64,000 bases of DNA from Bog-756 sp963835465. GTDB lineage: Bacteria > Actinomycetota > Acidimicrobiia > Acidimicrobiales > RAAP-2. The stretch spans positions 248,001 through 312,000 of the forward strand of contig CAWIFR010000006.1 in the NCBI GenBank assembly GCA_963835465.1, written 5' to 3'. Below the pieces are notes generated by a model that searched no databases, was not told the origin of the DNA, and worked only from the letters and a program-made list of their open reading frames with translations. The position numbers and the translations under genes are program-made. Shown here one piece after another: positions 44,212 to 53,553 of this stretch. Every line of letters begins with the position of its first letter. Position 1 is the first letter of the stretch.

Positions 44212-44982
44212 TCAGCCCTTCGGCTTGAGCAGCTGTCCGAGACTGGCCCGGGTCGGCTCCGCCTGCCACTGGACCCGAACCTGACGATCGAGGGTCTGGC
44301 CCCCCTCATCTTCGATGGCGTCGAGGACAACGCGCCGGGTCGAGCCCTTGGCCAGGGCGTAGGCGGTGGCATCGAACGACGCCAGCTTCTCCGCCGCGGC
44401 GACCGCCGAGGCCCGCAGCTCGGACAGGGGCACGGCGCGGTGGGCCAACCCCAACCGGCAGGCCTCCTCGGCGGGGAGAAGCCCTGCATCGAAGATCAGT
44501 TGCTCAGCATGGTGCCCGGCCACGTGCCGCAGTAGCTCGACGGCCACGGTGGGGAACGAGACGCCCACCTTGAGTTCGGTGACTCCGATGCGAGCCTCCT
44601 CGGCGATCAGCCGCATGTCGAAGGCACACGCCAGCAGGCAACCACCAGCGATGGCCGGTCCGTTGATGGCGGCGACGGTCGGCTTGGGACACGTGAAGAT
44701 ACGAATCAGCGTTTCGTGCAGTGCGTCCAGCAACGCCGCGGCGTACGGGGGCTCATGGGCGAGGACGTCGGACACGTTCAACCCAGCCGAGAAGACGGGC
44801 CCCTCCCCGGTGAGCACCAGTGCGGTGATCCCAGGGTCCTGTTCGCAGAATCCCACCGCCTGGCCCAAATCGCCCAGTACCTCAGGATCGAGGGCGTTCA
44901 CCTTGTCGCTCGCCAAGGACACGATGGCGGTGCTTCCCTCGGTGGTCAGCTTGATGCGCTCGAACGCCGGTACGTCGGTCAC
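44212..44982 (-). CDS. Enoyl-CoA hydratase/isomerase (crotonase) family protein
   Basis: This 256-residue cytoplasmic protein has the crotonase fold. The oxyanion-hole segments are FSAGLNVSDV and PAIAGGCLLACAFDMRL, and a conserved acidic residue lies in GVTELKVGV. The usual second glutamate position looks divergent (LAHRAVPLSEL), so isomerase or hydrolase activity is possible. It acts on acyl-CoA thioesters in beta-oxidation-like pathways. It starts the catabolic island. Confidence 0.9.
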   Translation of the reverse strand: MTDVPAFERIKLTTEGSTAIVSLASDKVNALDPEVLGDLGQAVGFCEQDPGITALVLTGEGPVFSAGLNVSDVLAHEPPYAAALLDALHETLIRIFTCPKPTVAAINGPAIAGGCLLACAFDMRLIAEEARIGVTELKVGVSFPTVAVELLRHVAGHHAEQLIFDAGLLPAEEACRLGLAHRAVPLSELRASAVAAAEKLASFDATAYALAKGSTRRVVLDAIEDEGGQTLDRQVRVQWQAEPTRASLGQLLKPKG

Positions 44983-45134
44983 GCCTGGGTCCTTGCTGAT
45001 GGCCTCACGGCTTCACCTCTCTCTTGGGTCGGGGATCGGCAGCCGTCCCTCGTCGCCGATGCTACGGGAGCCCGACCGAGATCGTGAACGGCACCGGCTC
45101 CGAGGCGGCCAGTCACGCCGGCCGGCCAGCTGGC

Positions 45135-46619
45135 TCAGCGGTACTCGGCGGGAACGCCCTCGAGGATCACCGTCTTGGTCTCCAGGAAGGGCAGCAGACC
45201 TTCGGTCCCGCCCTCCCGGCCGATGCCCGACCGCTTGAAGCCGCCAAAGGCGATGCCGAAGTCGGTGCGGAAGGCGTTGTGGCCGACCGTTCCCGACCGC
45301 AGTCGGCGGGCCACCTGCCGCGCCCGGTCCACATCCTGGGTGAACACCGAGGCGTTGAGTCCGTAGGGGGTGTCGTTGGCCACGGCCACGGCCTGCTCCT
45401 CGTCATCCACCGGGATCACGCTGAGCACCGGCCCGAAAATCTCCTCCTGGGCGATCACCGAGCGGTTGTCCACGTTCCCGAACACCGTGGGTTCCACGTA
45501 GTAGCCGCGGTCGAGATCCTTGGGCCGTCCTCCCCCGGTGACCAGCGTCGCCCCCTGCTCCACCCCTTTGGCGATGTAGCCCTGGACGCGATCACGCTGA
45601 CGGCCGGAGACGAGCGGGCCCATCTGGGTGGCGGGGTCGAATGGATCACCCACACGCACCTGGCTGAACGCACCGGCCAGTGCCTCGACCATCTCGTCAT
45701 GGCGACCCCGGGTGACCACGATCCGGGTCAACGATGAACACACCTGCCCGGACAGCGAGCACTCGGCCCGAGCCAGGGTGGCGGCGGCCGCGCCCAGGTC
45801 CATGTCGTCGAGGATCAGGGCTGCCGACTTCCCCCCCAGCTCCAGGGTGCAGCGAGCGATCCGCTCGCCGCAGATCGAGGCGATGCGCTGCCCGGCGGCG
45901 GTCGAACCGGTGAAGGTGATCTTGTCCACCCGTTCATCGCGGACCAGGAGCTCGGAGACATCCCGGTCGGCCGTGACCACGTTGAGCACCCCGGCGGGCA
46001 GACCGATGGCCTCAGCGATCTCGGCCACCACGTAGGCGTCACCGGGCGCCTCCGGCGAGCACTTCAGGATCACGGTGCATCCGGCCAGGAGAGCCGGAGC
46101 CAGCTTGTAGGTGATGAGCCCGATGGGGGCGTTCCACGGGATGATGGCACCCACCACGCCCACCGGCTCGCGCACCAGCAGGCCGAACTCACCCATCTGG
46201 GGCTGGGCCCGCTCTTCGAAGGGGAAGGTGTCAGCCAACCCGGCGTAGTAGTCGAAGCTGGCGGCGATGCCCGCCGCACCTCGCGTGGCCATGACGTAGA
46301 GGGCACCGGACTCCCGGGGCCAGATCTGACCGATGTCTTCGGCCCGCTCGCGCAGTCCGTTGGCCATGCCCCGCAGAAACTCGGCCCGGGAGGCGTGGGA
46401 CATCGTCGGCCAGGGTCCTTCGTCGAAGGCCCGTCGTGCAGCCACGACGGCCCGATCGATGTCGGCGGGCTGCGCCTCGGGCACCCGGAAGTAGACCCGT
46501 TCGGTACTCGAGTCGATCACCTCGAAGGTGGCGTCAGTCGACGGAGCGACCCACTGGCCGTCGATGAAGAATCGATCGACGTGTCGCAGGGGTACTGCGG
46601 TCTCACTCGTCAGGGTCAC
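45135..46619 (-). CDS. Aldehyde dehydrogenase
   Basis: This 494-residue NAD(P)-dependent enzyme has a full-length family match: catalytic Cys294 in GQVCSSLTR, general base Glu260 in LELGGKSA, the cofactor loop FTGSTAAGQR and the C-terminal EEIFGPVLSV. It oxidises aldehydes to acids, here perhaps the products of the alcohol dehydrogenase in the same island. The GTG start follows GAGGAG. The gene stands between the enoyl-CoA hydratase and VOC genes on the same strand. Confidence 0.95.
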   Translation of the reverse strand: MTLTSETAVPLRHVDRFFIDGQWVAPSTDATFEVIDSSTERVYFRVPEAQPADIDRAVVAARRAFDEGPWPTMSHASRAEFLRGMANGLRERAEDIGQIWPRESGALYVMATRGAAGIAASFDYYAGLADTFPFEERAQPQMGEFGLLVREPVGVVGAIIPWNAPIGLITYKLAPALLAGCTVILKCSPEAPGDAYVVAEIAEAIGLPAGVLNVVTADRDVSELLVRDERVDKITFTGSTAAGQRIASICGERIARCTLELGGKSAALILDDMDLGAAAATLARAECSLSGQVCSSLTRIVVTRGRHDEMVEALAGAFSQVRVGDPFDPATQMGPLVSGRQRDRVQGYIAKGVEQGATLVTGGGRPKDLDRGYYVEPTVFGNVDNRSVIAQEEIFGPVLSVIPVDDEEQAVAVANDTPYGLNASVFTQDVDRARQVARRLRSGTVGHNAFRTDFGIAFGGFKRSGIGREGGTEGLLPFLETKTVILEGVPAEYR

Positions 46620-46734
46620 TGGCTGCTCTCCTCATCGATGGGGCCGCCCCGTCCCCCCGGGCTGCCGGCCGTCTCTCCATCGGACAGCGTACTCATCCCC
46701 CTCGTCGACCGGCACCGCTGCTCGGATCGTGGGT

Positions 46735-47178
46735 TCAGGGCCTCGGGGGCAGGTTGTCCCGGTACGCCACGGGCAGCAGCTCGATCAGCTGGCCGTCCGG
46801 ATCCCGGATGAACAGGGCCGCACCGATGTCGCTGTCCTCGATGACCGTGCCACCGAGCTCGACGGCCTGGGCGGCGGCGGCATGCACGTCGTCGACAGAG
46901 AGCGACAGGTGGGTCAGTCCAGGCTCGTTCATGGTGCGAGCCCGGAATGGAGCGGTGGCACCCTCTGCGGCGTAGTGCATGAGCTCGAGCACGAAGCCCT
47001 CGAGGGTCAGGTAGGAGGCGGTGACGCCGAGGGGCGGAGTGAGGCTGGTGAGCTGGGCGGTGGGCACGTCGGGAGGGCTGATCTCGTACCAGAACTTGAA
47101 GCCGAACACTTCCTGGTAGAACCGCTTCGACCGCTCAAGGTCGGTGACGACGTGCCCGGTGTGATTGTAGGTGCCCAT
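46735..47178 (-). CDS. VOC-family (glyoxalase/dioxygenase) protein
   Basis: This 147-residue protein has the paired beta-alpha-beta-beta-beta motifs of the vicinal oxygen chelate fold. Likely metal ligands lie at HTGHVVTDL, FVLELMHY, LTHLSLSVDDV and GQLIELLPV. The metal-dependent activity (epimerase, dioxygenase or glyoxalase-like) is undefined; methylmalonyl-CoA epimerase-like is one possibility. The start follows GGAGG. Confidence 0.87.
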   Translation of the reverse strand: MGTYNHTGHVVTDLERSKRFYQEVFGFKFWYEISPPDVPTAQLTSLTPPLGVTASYLTLEGFVLELMHYAAEGATAPFRARTMNEPGLTHLSLSVDDVHAAAAQAVELGGTVIEDSDIGAALFIRDPDGQLIELLPVAYRDNLPPRP

Positions 47179-47304
47179 CTGCTGCCTCCGGTCCTGCCCG
47201 CAACGTGGTCCGTGGCCGGCGCGGTCATTGTAACGAGGCCCACGGTGGCACAGCCGACTTCGGGGCCGGCGTCGCGCCGGCTGGCGCGGTGCGAGGACCC
47301 GCCG

Positions 47305-47526
47305 CTAGGAGGTGACGATCACGTCGACCCGAATGGCCGACGTGGGGCAGTTGGCCGCAGCCCTCCGCACATCCTCCTCACGGCCCACCGCGTCCCCGAC
47401 GACGACCGCGATGCCGTCCTCGTCCAGGTCGAATACGCCCGGGGCCCAGAAGACGCAGTTCCCCGAGCCCATGCAGGCGTCGCGGTCCACCCCGTCCCGG
47501 ATCGCAGCAGCGCCGCCCGCGGTCAC
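47305..47526 (-). CDS. 3Fe-4S ferredoxin, P450-type
   Basis: This 73-residue protein has Cys18 (ACMGSGNC), Cys24 and Cys60 (NCPTSAI): three cysteines in the spacing of small [3Fe-4S] actinobacterial ferredoxins. The usual second cluster cysteine is replaced by Gly/Ser. Such proteins pass electrons to cytochrome P450s, and three P450 genes lie downstream in the same island. The GTG start follows GAGGAAG. Confidence 0.92.
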   Translation of the reverse strand: MTAGGAAAIRDGVDRDACMGSGNCVFWAPGVFDLDEDGIAVVVGDAVGREEDVRRAAANCPTSAIRVDVIVTS

Positions 47527-47640
47527 GTCCCGACTTCCTCGGCCATGCCGGCCAGGCTAACAGGGGCGGCCGGGCGCAAGGCCATGTCCTATGCTGCACC
47601 GGGCCTTCGGGGACGGTGAAGAACAGGGAGCGCACTGCGC

Positions 47641-48519
47641 ATGGAGCCGATCAAGTTCGGGGTGGCCTTCGCCAACATCGGAGCCTTCGTCAACCCTGTC
47701 GAGGCCGTCCGGCTTGCCCAGGCGGCCGAAGGGGCCGGGTTCGAATCGATCTGGACGGTCGACCACGTGGTGGTGCCGGGCGGCTACCAGTCGAAGTACC
47801 CCTACGACCCGTCGGGCCGGCTGCCGTCTGGAGAGGAGACGGTCTTTCCCGATCCGCTGATCTGGCTGGCCTTCGTGGCTGCCCAGACCTCGACCCTGCG
47901 TTTGGGCACCGGCATCCTCATCCTTCCCCAGCGCAACCCCCTGGTCCTGGCCAAGGAGCTGGCCACCTTGGACTCGCTCTCGGGGGGGCGCATGGTCCTC
48001 GGAGCGGGTATCGGCTGGCTGGAGGAGGAGTTCCAGGCGCTGGGGATCCCCTTCGCCGGCCGGGCCCAGCGGATGGAGGAGACCATCGCCGCCATGCGGG
48101 CCCTCTGGGCCCAGGAGCAGGCCAGCTTCGCCGGCACCACGGTGACCTTCGACAACTGCTTCCTCCGACCCCAGCCCCCCGGCGGCACCATCCCGGTGCA
48201 CGTGGGCGGGCACAGCAAGGCAGCGGCCCGGCGGGCGGGGAGGATCGGCGACGGGTTCTTCCCGCTGGGGGTGGGCATCGAGGAGCTGCCCCCCCTGATC
48301 GACCTCATCCGGGCGAGCGCCGACCAGGCGGGCCGGGATCCGGGAGCGATCGAAGTGACCATGCAGTGCACCGCCGTCAACGGCGACGAAGCCGTAGCCG
48401 CCGTGCAGGCCCTGCAGGAGGTGGGGGTGGACCGAGTCCTCATTCCGTCGGTCCTGTTCGGTGCCGACTTCGAGTCGGCCCTGGCCCGCTACGGTCGCGA
48501 TGTGATCGGACGAGCCTGA
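47641..48519 (+). CDS. LLM-class F420-dependent oxidoreductase
   Basis: This 292-residue luciferase-like barrel protein resembles TIGR03619-type F420 enzymes, with IWTVDHVVVPGGYQSKYPY, LRLGTGILILPQRNPLVLAKE, GAGIGWLEEEFQALG and HVGGHSKAAARRAGR. It would act as a hydride-transfer or monooxygenase enzyme in the catabolic island. It is divergent from the ferredoxin gene, so they may share regulatory DNA (47527-47640). Confidence 0.9.
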   Translation: MEPIKFGVAFANIGAFVNPVEAVRLAQAAEGAGFESIWTVDHVVVPGGYQSKYPYDPSGRLPSGEETVFPDPLIWLAFVAAQTSTLRLGTGILILPQRNPLVLAKELATLDSLSGGRMVLGAGIGWLEEEFQALGIPFAGRAQRMEETIAAMRALWAQEQASFAGTTVTFDNCFLRPQPPGGTIPVHVGGHSKAAARRAGRIGDGFFPLGVGIEELPPLIDLIRASADQAGRDPGAIEVTMQCTAVNGDEAVAAVQALQEVGVDRVLIPSVLFGADFESALARYGRDVIGRA

Positions 48520-48594
48520 GAGCCTTCGTCACCGCCCGTAGCCGGTCGACTACCCGCCACTGGGTGTCGAACTCCCGACCCAGCGAGGAGCCCG

Positions 48595-49017
48595 ATGTCG
48601 GACGAACAGGAGATCAGGGCGCTGGTGCTCTCGTACGCTCGCTTGCTGGACGGGGGCGACGTGGACGGGGTGGCCGCCCTCTTCGAACACTCGACCTGGC
48701 GGTCCCTCCCCAACGGATCCACCCTGCGCGGCGCGGCGGCGGTGAGGCCCGTCTACGAGAGCCTGGTAGCCGAGGTGGGCCAGCGCCGAACCAAGCACCT
48801 GATCACCAATCTGGCCGTCGACGTGGACGCTGGTGCGACCTCGGCGTCCTCGCACTGCTACTGGACGGTGCTGCAGAGCGCCCCGGGAGGGAGCATCGGG
48901 ATCGCCCTGTCCGGCCAGTACGCCGACTCCTTCGCCAGGATCGCCGGCCGGTGGCGGTTCACCGACCGGTTGATCACGGTCGACCTGACCGGCGACACGC
49001 AAGACCGGGGATCATGA
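48595..49017 (+). CDS. SnoaL-like/NTF2-fold protein
   Basis: This 140-residue protein has an N-terminal helix (EIRALVLSYARLLDGGDVDG), then LFEHSTWRSLPNG and YADSFARIAGRWRFTDRL, typical of SnoaL_4-type NTF2-fold proteins. Members include dehydratases and ring-isomerising enzymes. Its role here is unknown, but it sits with oxidative enzymes. The ATG follows a weak GGAG. Confidence 0.86.
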   Translation: MSDEQEIRALVLSYARLLDGGDVDGVAALFEHSTWRSLPNGSTLRGAAAVRPVYESLVAEVGQRRTKHLITNLAVDVDAGATSASSHCYWTVLQSAPGGSIGIALSGQYADSFARIAGRWRFTDRLITVDLTGDTQDRGS

Positions 49018-49147
49018 CCAGGGGGACCCGGCCCGGCCCGGCCCAGGCCAGTACGTCCCGTCCGTCATCGGGGACGGTAGCGTGAGCCGGCCCTGGTGAG
49101 TGGCGGAATCAGCAGTGCAACATGGACAATCTGGGGGTGACCAGCCG

Positions 49148-50287
49148 GTGAGCGAAGCCATCGAAGCATGGCGGATCCAGGTGGACGATGCCGTCCTCGA
49201 CGATCTAGGCAGGCGGCTGGCCCAGACCCGCTTCCCCGATCAGATCGAGGGCACCGGCTGGGAGTACGGGATCCCCATCGACTACCTGGAGCAGCTGGTC
49301 GTCTACTGGCGTGACCACTACGACTGGCGGTCCGAGGAGGAGCGCCTCAACGGCTTCGAGCACTATCGGACCCGTGTCGGAGGCCAAAGGATCCATTTCA
49401 TCCATGCCCGATCGGCCCACCCGGACGCGCTCCCCCTGCTCCTCACCCACGGATGGCCGGGCTCAATCGTCGAGTTCCTCGACGTCATCCCCCGGCTGAC
49501 CGACCCGGAGTCCTTCGGCGGAACGGCCGCCGACGCCTTCCACGTGATCGCTCCCTCGTTGCCGGGTTACGGCTTCTCTGAACCACCCCGCACTCCCGGT
49601 TGGGACGTCCAACGCATCGCCGAGGCGTTCGTCGAGCTGGTGGCCCGGGTCGGCTACACAAGGTACGTCGCCCAGGGAGGAGACTGGGGGGCTCAGGTGA
49701 CCACCAGGATCGGTGGGCTGGACCCGCAGCACTGTGCCGCCGTCCACCTCAACATGGCCCCCGGCATCCCTCCGGTCGGGCAAGAGCCCCTCACCGAGGA
49801 AGAGCAGGCCGACCTGGCGGCCATGAAGCGGTTCACCAGCGAGGAGTCCGGCTACGCCAACGAACAGGGGACGAAGCCACAGACACTGGGCGTGGGCCTC
49901 AACGACTCCCCGGCCGGTCTCCTGGCCTGGATCGTGGAGAAGTTCCGGAGCTGGAGCGACTGCGACGGGGACCCGGAGCGCTGTTTCACCCGTGACCAGC
50001 TCATCACCAACGTCATGCTGTACTGGATCACCCAGACCGGTGCCTCCTCGGCCCGTCTGTACTGGGAGACCAAGCGGAGCTCGGCCGGGGCGCCGCCGTT
50101 CGTCGACCTGCCCACCGGGGTGGCGCGCTACCCCAAGGAGGTCCTGCGTTGGCCCCGATCCTGGGTCGAGCGCCAGTTCAACGTGGTGCGCTGGGAGGTG
50201 ATGGACCGAGGCGGCCACTTTCCAGCCATGGAGCAGCCTGAGCTGTTCGTCGACGATCTGCGCCAGTTCTTCCGCACGGTCCGCTGA
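49148..50287 (+). CDS. Epoxide hydrolase, microsomal (EphA/mEH) type
   Basis: This 379-residue alpha/beta hydrolase has an N-terminal EHN domain (WRIQVDDAVLDDLGRRLAQT). The nucleophile Asp is in VAQGGDWGAQ and the catalytic His in RGGHFPAMEQPE, with the oxyanion motif HGWPGS. It opens epoxides to diols, which fits downstream of P450 epoxidation in the same island. The GTG at 49148 is preferred because GGGGGTGA lies upstream; a start at 49100 would add 16 residues. Confidence 0.93.
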   Translation: MSEAIEAWRIQVDDAVLDDLGRRLAQTRFPDQIEGTGWEYGIPIDYLEQLVVYWRDHYDWRSEEERLNGFEHYRTRVGGQRIHFIHARSAHPDALPLLLTHGWPGSIVEFLDVIPRLTDPESFGGTAADAFHVIAPSLPGYGFSEPPRTPGWDVQRIAEAFVELVARVGYTRYVAQGGDWGAQVTTRIGGLDPQHCAAVHLNMAPGIPPVGQEPLTEEEQADLAAMKRFTSEESGYANEQGTKPQTLGVGLNDSPAGLLAWIVEKFRSWSDCDGDPERCFTRDQLITNVMLYWITQTGASSARLYWETKRSSAGAPPFVDLPTGVARYPKEVLRWPRSWVERQFNVVRWEVMDRGGHFPAMEQPELFVDDLRQFFRTVR

Positions 50288-50300
50288 GGGGATCTGATCC

Positions 50301-51963
50301 TCAGACGAGGCGGGGACGGGTTCCGGGCCGGACGTCGAGGTCGAGCTGGCGTTCGTCGGTCCGGATCAGGGTTCCGTTGACGATCACGTGGCGCACACCG
50401 GTCGGCTCCTCGTTGGTCAGTCGCTCACCGTTGGCCGGCAGATCCCGCAGACGGCGCTGCGGACCCGGGGACACCGTGGCCGGGTCGAAGACCGAGACAT
50501 CGGCCGCATAACCGGGCCGAAGATAGCCACGGCCCTCGAATCCGAACATGTCCGCCGGTTCACCGGCCAGCTTCCGCACGGCCCGTTCCAGCGGCATGAC
50601 CCCCCGGTCGCGGACCCAGGTGCCGAGGAGGTCGGTGGGGAGCGGTGCGTCGCACAGCTGATCGACGTGGGCGCCGGCGTCGGTGAGGCCCAGCACCACA
50701 TGGTCCTCGGTCAGCAGGCTACCGACCTCGGCCACGTCATCGTTGGCGATGTACGCCCGGAAGCGGGTGTCCAAGTCCTCGGCCAGGGCCAGCTCGCACA
50801 TGACGTCCAATGGACTGACGTTGCGCTCCCGGGCGATGTCGGAGACCCGTCGGCCCAGCAGTTCGGGGAACCGCTCTGATTCGGAGACCTCGAAGGTCTC
50901 CCACCGAGGCTTCATGCCCCCTTCGTTGCGCTCGAGGTCCTCGAAGGCCCGGGACCGCCACTCCGGGTCACGATAGGCCGCCTTCCTCACCCCGGGGCTG
51001 ACCTTGATGAGCTCACCGAACACCTCGCCGACATTGAGGTTGTAGGCATCGGCCAGGGTGAACTGCATGGTGAGCGGACGCGGGGTGACCTGGGGCCAGA
51101 CGTTGGCTCCGCGGGCCAGGGCCTCCTCATGGAGTTGGACCACCTCACGGTGCTTCCCGCTGGACAGGGCGAACAGCGGACAGGTGAACGGCCGGCCGAC
51201 ACGCGGCTGCCAGGTGAAGATGTCCGGGTATTCGCACTGCCATCCCGGGGTGGTGAGCACCACGCCCTTACCCGCCTTGCCCACGGCCATGAAGAGTGCT
51301 TCGACCTCGTCCATCTCGGCGAACCGGCTCGGTACCGGTTTGCCGTCGACACCACGATGGGCAAAGGAGAAGCTGGTCGACAACCCGGCGGCGCCGACCT
51401 GCATGGCCTCGTCGACCAGCTGGCACATCCGGTCGATCTCCTCGGGAGTGGCCGCCCGTTCGTAAGCGGCGTCGCCCATGACGTAGAGCCGGAGGGCGGT
51501 GTGGCCGATGTAGGCGGTGAAATTGAGGGTGGTACCGCGTCGGCTGCACCAGGTCGAGATAGTCCGGGAAGGTCTCGAACTCCCAGGCGATCCCGGCCGA
51601 CAGCGAGTTGGCGTCCATGCCCTCCACGTTCTCGAGCGTGTGCACGATGACGTCGTGGTGCTCGGGCCGGCACGGGGCAATGGAGAAGCCGCAGTTGCCG
51701 GCCACCACCGTGGTCACCCCGTGGTACGACGAGGGCTTCAGCTGTGGGTCCCAGAACACCTGGGCATCGAAGTGGGTGTGGATGTCGATGAATCCGGGCG
51801 CCACCGCGCAGCCGGAGGCGTCCAGTTCGACTGTTCCGTCGAGCCTGGGGCCTATCTCCTCGATCAGGCCGCCGGTGATGGCGACGTCGGCCACCCGGCC
51901 GGCCTCGCCGCTCCCGTCGAAGACGGTGCCTCCACGGATTACTAGGTCAGCTGACACAACCAT
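50301..51963 (-). CDS. N-acyl-D-amino-acid deacylase-like amidohydrolase, frameshifted
   Basis: The joined protein is about 550 residues. The N-terminal half has the metal motif DIHTHFDAQ and GVTTVVAGNCGFSIAP. The C-terminal half, in another frame, has RRGTTLNFTAYIGHTALR, VVLGLTDAGAH and GRGYLRPGYAADVSVFDP. These are hallmarks of the amidohydrolase-3/D-aminoacylase family. The frame breaks near 51540; removing one C there joins the parts. It may cleave amide or lactam bonds in the island's pathway. The start overlaps the VOC gene by 17 nt. Confidence 0.85.
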
Positions 51964-52396
51964 GCTCCTTCGACTCGTCCGGGTAGGTCATGAACTCGAT
52001 GAGATTGCCGTCCGGGTCCCGGACGTAGGTGCTCGATGCGAGCACCCGACGGCCACCCTCCCGCTCTACCGGGCCCTCCACGATCCCCGCGCCCGCCGCC
52101 TCCAACAGGTCGGTCAATCCCTCCGAGGATCCTTCCCAGACGAGGCAGAGGTCACCGCACGGGGGGACGGCGGCCGGGGCACGAAGCGGGAAGTCGCGCT
52201 GCCAGAGCTCGGGTCGGTGAAAGTTGATCATCTGATCCCCCAGGTGCACCTGCACAAGATGCGGACCCTCGGTCACCGGCAGGCCGAGCGACCGGTAGAA
52301 GCTGATCATGGCATCGGCGTGCTGCATGGGCAGGGCGACGTGATCGAATCCGAGTACGGCACCGAGGGGTGCCGGTCCACCCCGATCAGTCGACAT
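51947..52396 (-). CDS. VOC-family protein
   Basis: This 149-residue vicinal oxygen chelate protein has LGFDHVALPMQHADAMISFY, HLGDQMINFHRP and VRDPDGNLIEFMTYPDE. The terminal glutamate and the two histidines could bind metal. It resembles glyoxalase/bleomycin-resistance/dioxygenase proteins. It overlaps the neighbouring amidohydrolases at both ends, so the three are one transcription unit. Confidence 0.86.
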   Translation of the reverse strand: MSTDRGGPAPLGAVLGFDHVALPMQHADAMISFYRSLGLPVTEGPHLVQVHLGDQMINFHRPELWQRDFPLRAPAAVPPCGDLCLVWEGSSEGLTDLLEAAGAGIVEGPVEREGGRRVLASSTYVRDPDGNLIEFMTYPDESKEHGCVS

Positions 52397-53492
52397 ACTC
52401 GAAGCCGTACAGCTGGGCGCAGTTGAGCGCGGTGATCTTGCGGCGGTCCTCGTCGGACAGGAGTCCCAACGTCTCCTGGATGGAGCGCTGGGACTCGGGG
52501 AACGTGCTGTCGGTGTGGGGGAAGTCCGCGGCCCACATGCACGACTCAGCGCCGAGGTGCGGAATGTACTGGTAGGCCAGTACTTCCTCCTCGAAGGTGG
52601 CGATGACCTGCCGCTTAAACAGCTCGCTCGGGGCGATGCTCGGGGCGTAGTCGATCTTGTCCCGGAGGTTCTCCCACTCCATGTCCATGCGGCTCAGGAA
52701 GTACGGGAGCCAACCGACGCCGGCTTCGGCCAGGACCAGCGTGAGTCCGGGATGCCGTTCCAGCGCCCCGGAGAACACCATGATGGCCAACGCCTCGTCG
52801 AGCTGGAGGGGTAGCAAGGTGGCAAACGCTGCCGACTGCCATTTCCCCACTTGGTAGCTGAGCCTCGGGGACGCGCCCTCTTTGATGTGAAAGCTGAGGG
52901 GTAGGCCGGTCCCTTCGGCTGCCGCCCAGAGGCGGTCCCAGGCAGGATCGCCGGCATCGAAGTCGAACACGTCGATGATGGCGCCTCGATGACCCAGGCC
53001 CGCGACCCGTTCGAGCTCGGCCACCGCCGCCTCGGGTGAGCACGTGGGCAGGAACGGCAGGGCGCACAGACGATCGGGGGCGAAGGCATTGAACTCCTCG
53101 ATGGCCCAGTCATTCCAAGCCGCATAACAGGCGGTCTGGAGGTCCGGCTCGGGGATCGACAGGGTCAGCGGGATGGGACCGTAGATGACCGAGGCCCACA
53201 CGCCATCGAGATCCATGTCCTCCAATCGCAGCTTGGGGTCGCTGACCCGAAAGCCGTCGTCCTCGATGCCCGCCCGGCTGACGGCGCTGAGGACCTGCAG
53301 CTTGTCCCCCTTGGGCAGCCCGCTCCGGCCCAAGACCCGGTCGTTGCAGACCCACATCGGATCACCTTCGCCCCTGACCACCCGAGGGCCTCGTTCGAGC
53401 AGATCCCGAGGCAGTCGATGCTGCCACAGCTCGGGTGGAACCGAGCGCAGGTCCAGATGATCGTCACACGAGTAGATGCTCGTCTTGTCCAT
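52386..53492 (-). CDS. Amidohydrolase-2 family protein
   Basis: This 368-residue TIM-barrel metal hydrolase/decarboxylase starts SIYSCDDHLDLR (metal site near the N-terminus), has LPLSFHIKEGASPRL for the middle His, and ADFPHTDSTFPES for the final Asp. This family covers ACMSD-like decarboxylases and hydrolases. It is similar in type to the gene at 62644, so both may work in one pathway. The ATG follows AAGGAAG. Confidence 0.88.
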   Translation of the reverse strand: MDKTSIYSCDDHLDLRSVPPELWQHRLPRDLLERGPRVVRGEGDPMWVCNDRVLGRSGLPKGDKLQVLSAVSRAGIEDDGFRVSDPKLRLEDMDLDGVWASVIYGPIPLTLSIPEPDLQTACYAAWNDWAIEEFNAFAPDRLCALPFLPTCSPEAAVAELERVAGLGHRGAIIDVFDFDAGDPAWDRLWAAAEGTGLPLSFHIKEGASPRLSYQVGKWQSAAFATLLPLQLDEALAIMVFSGALERHPGLTLVLAEAGVGWLPYFLSRMDMEWENLRDKIDYAPSIAPSELFKRQVIATFEEEVLAYQYIPHLGAESCMWAADFPHTDSTFPESQRSIQETLGLLSDEDRRKITALNCAQLYGFEYVD

Positions 53493-53553
53493 CGTGTTGC
53501 TTCCTTCCTTGTCGTGTCGCGACCGGCCTGGGCGGGCCGGGCCACTCCGCCAC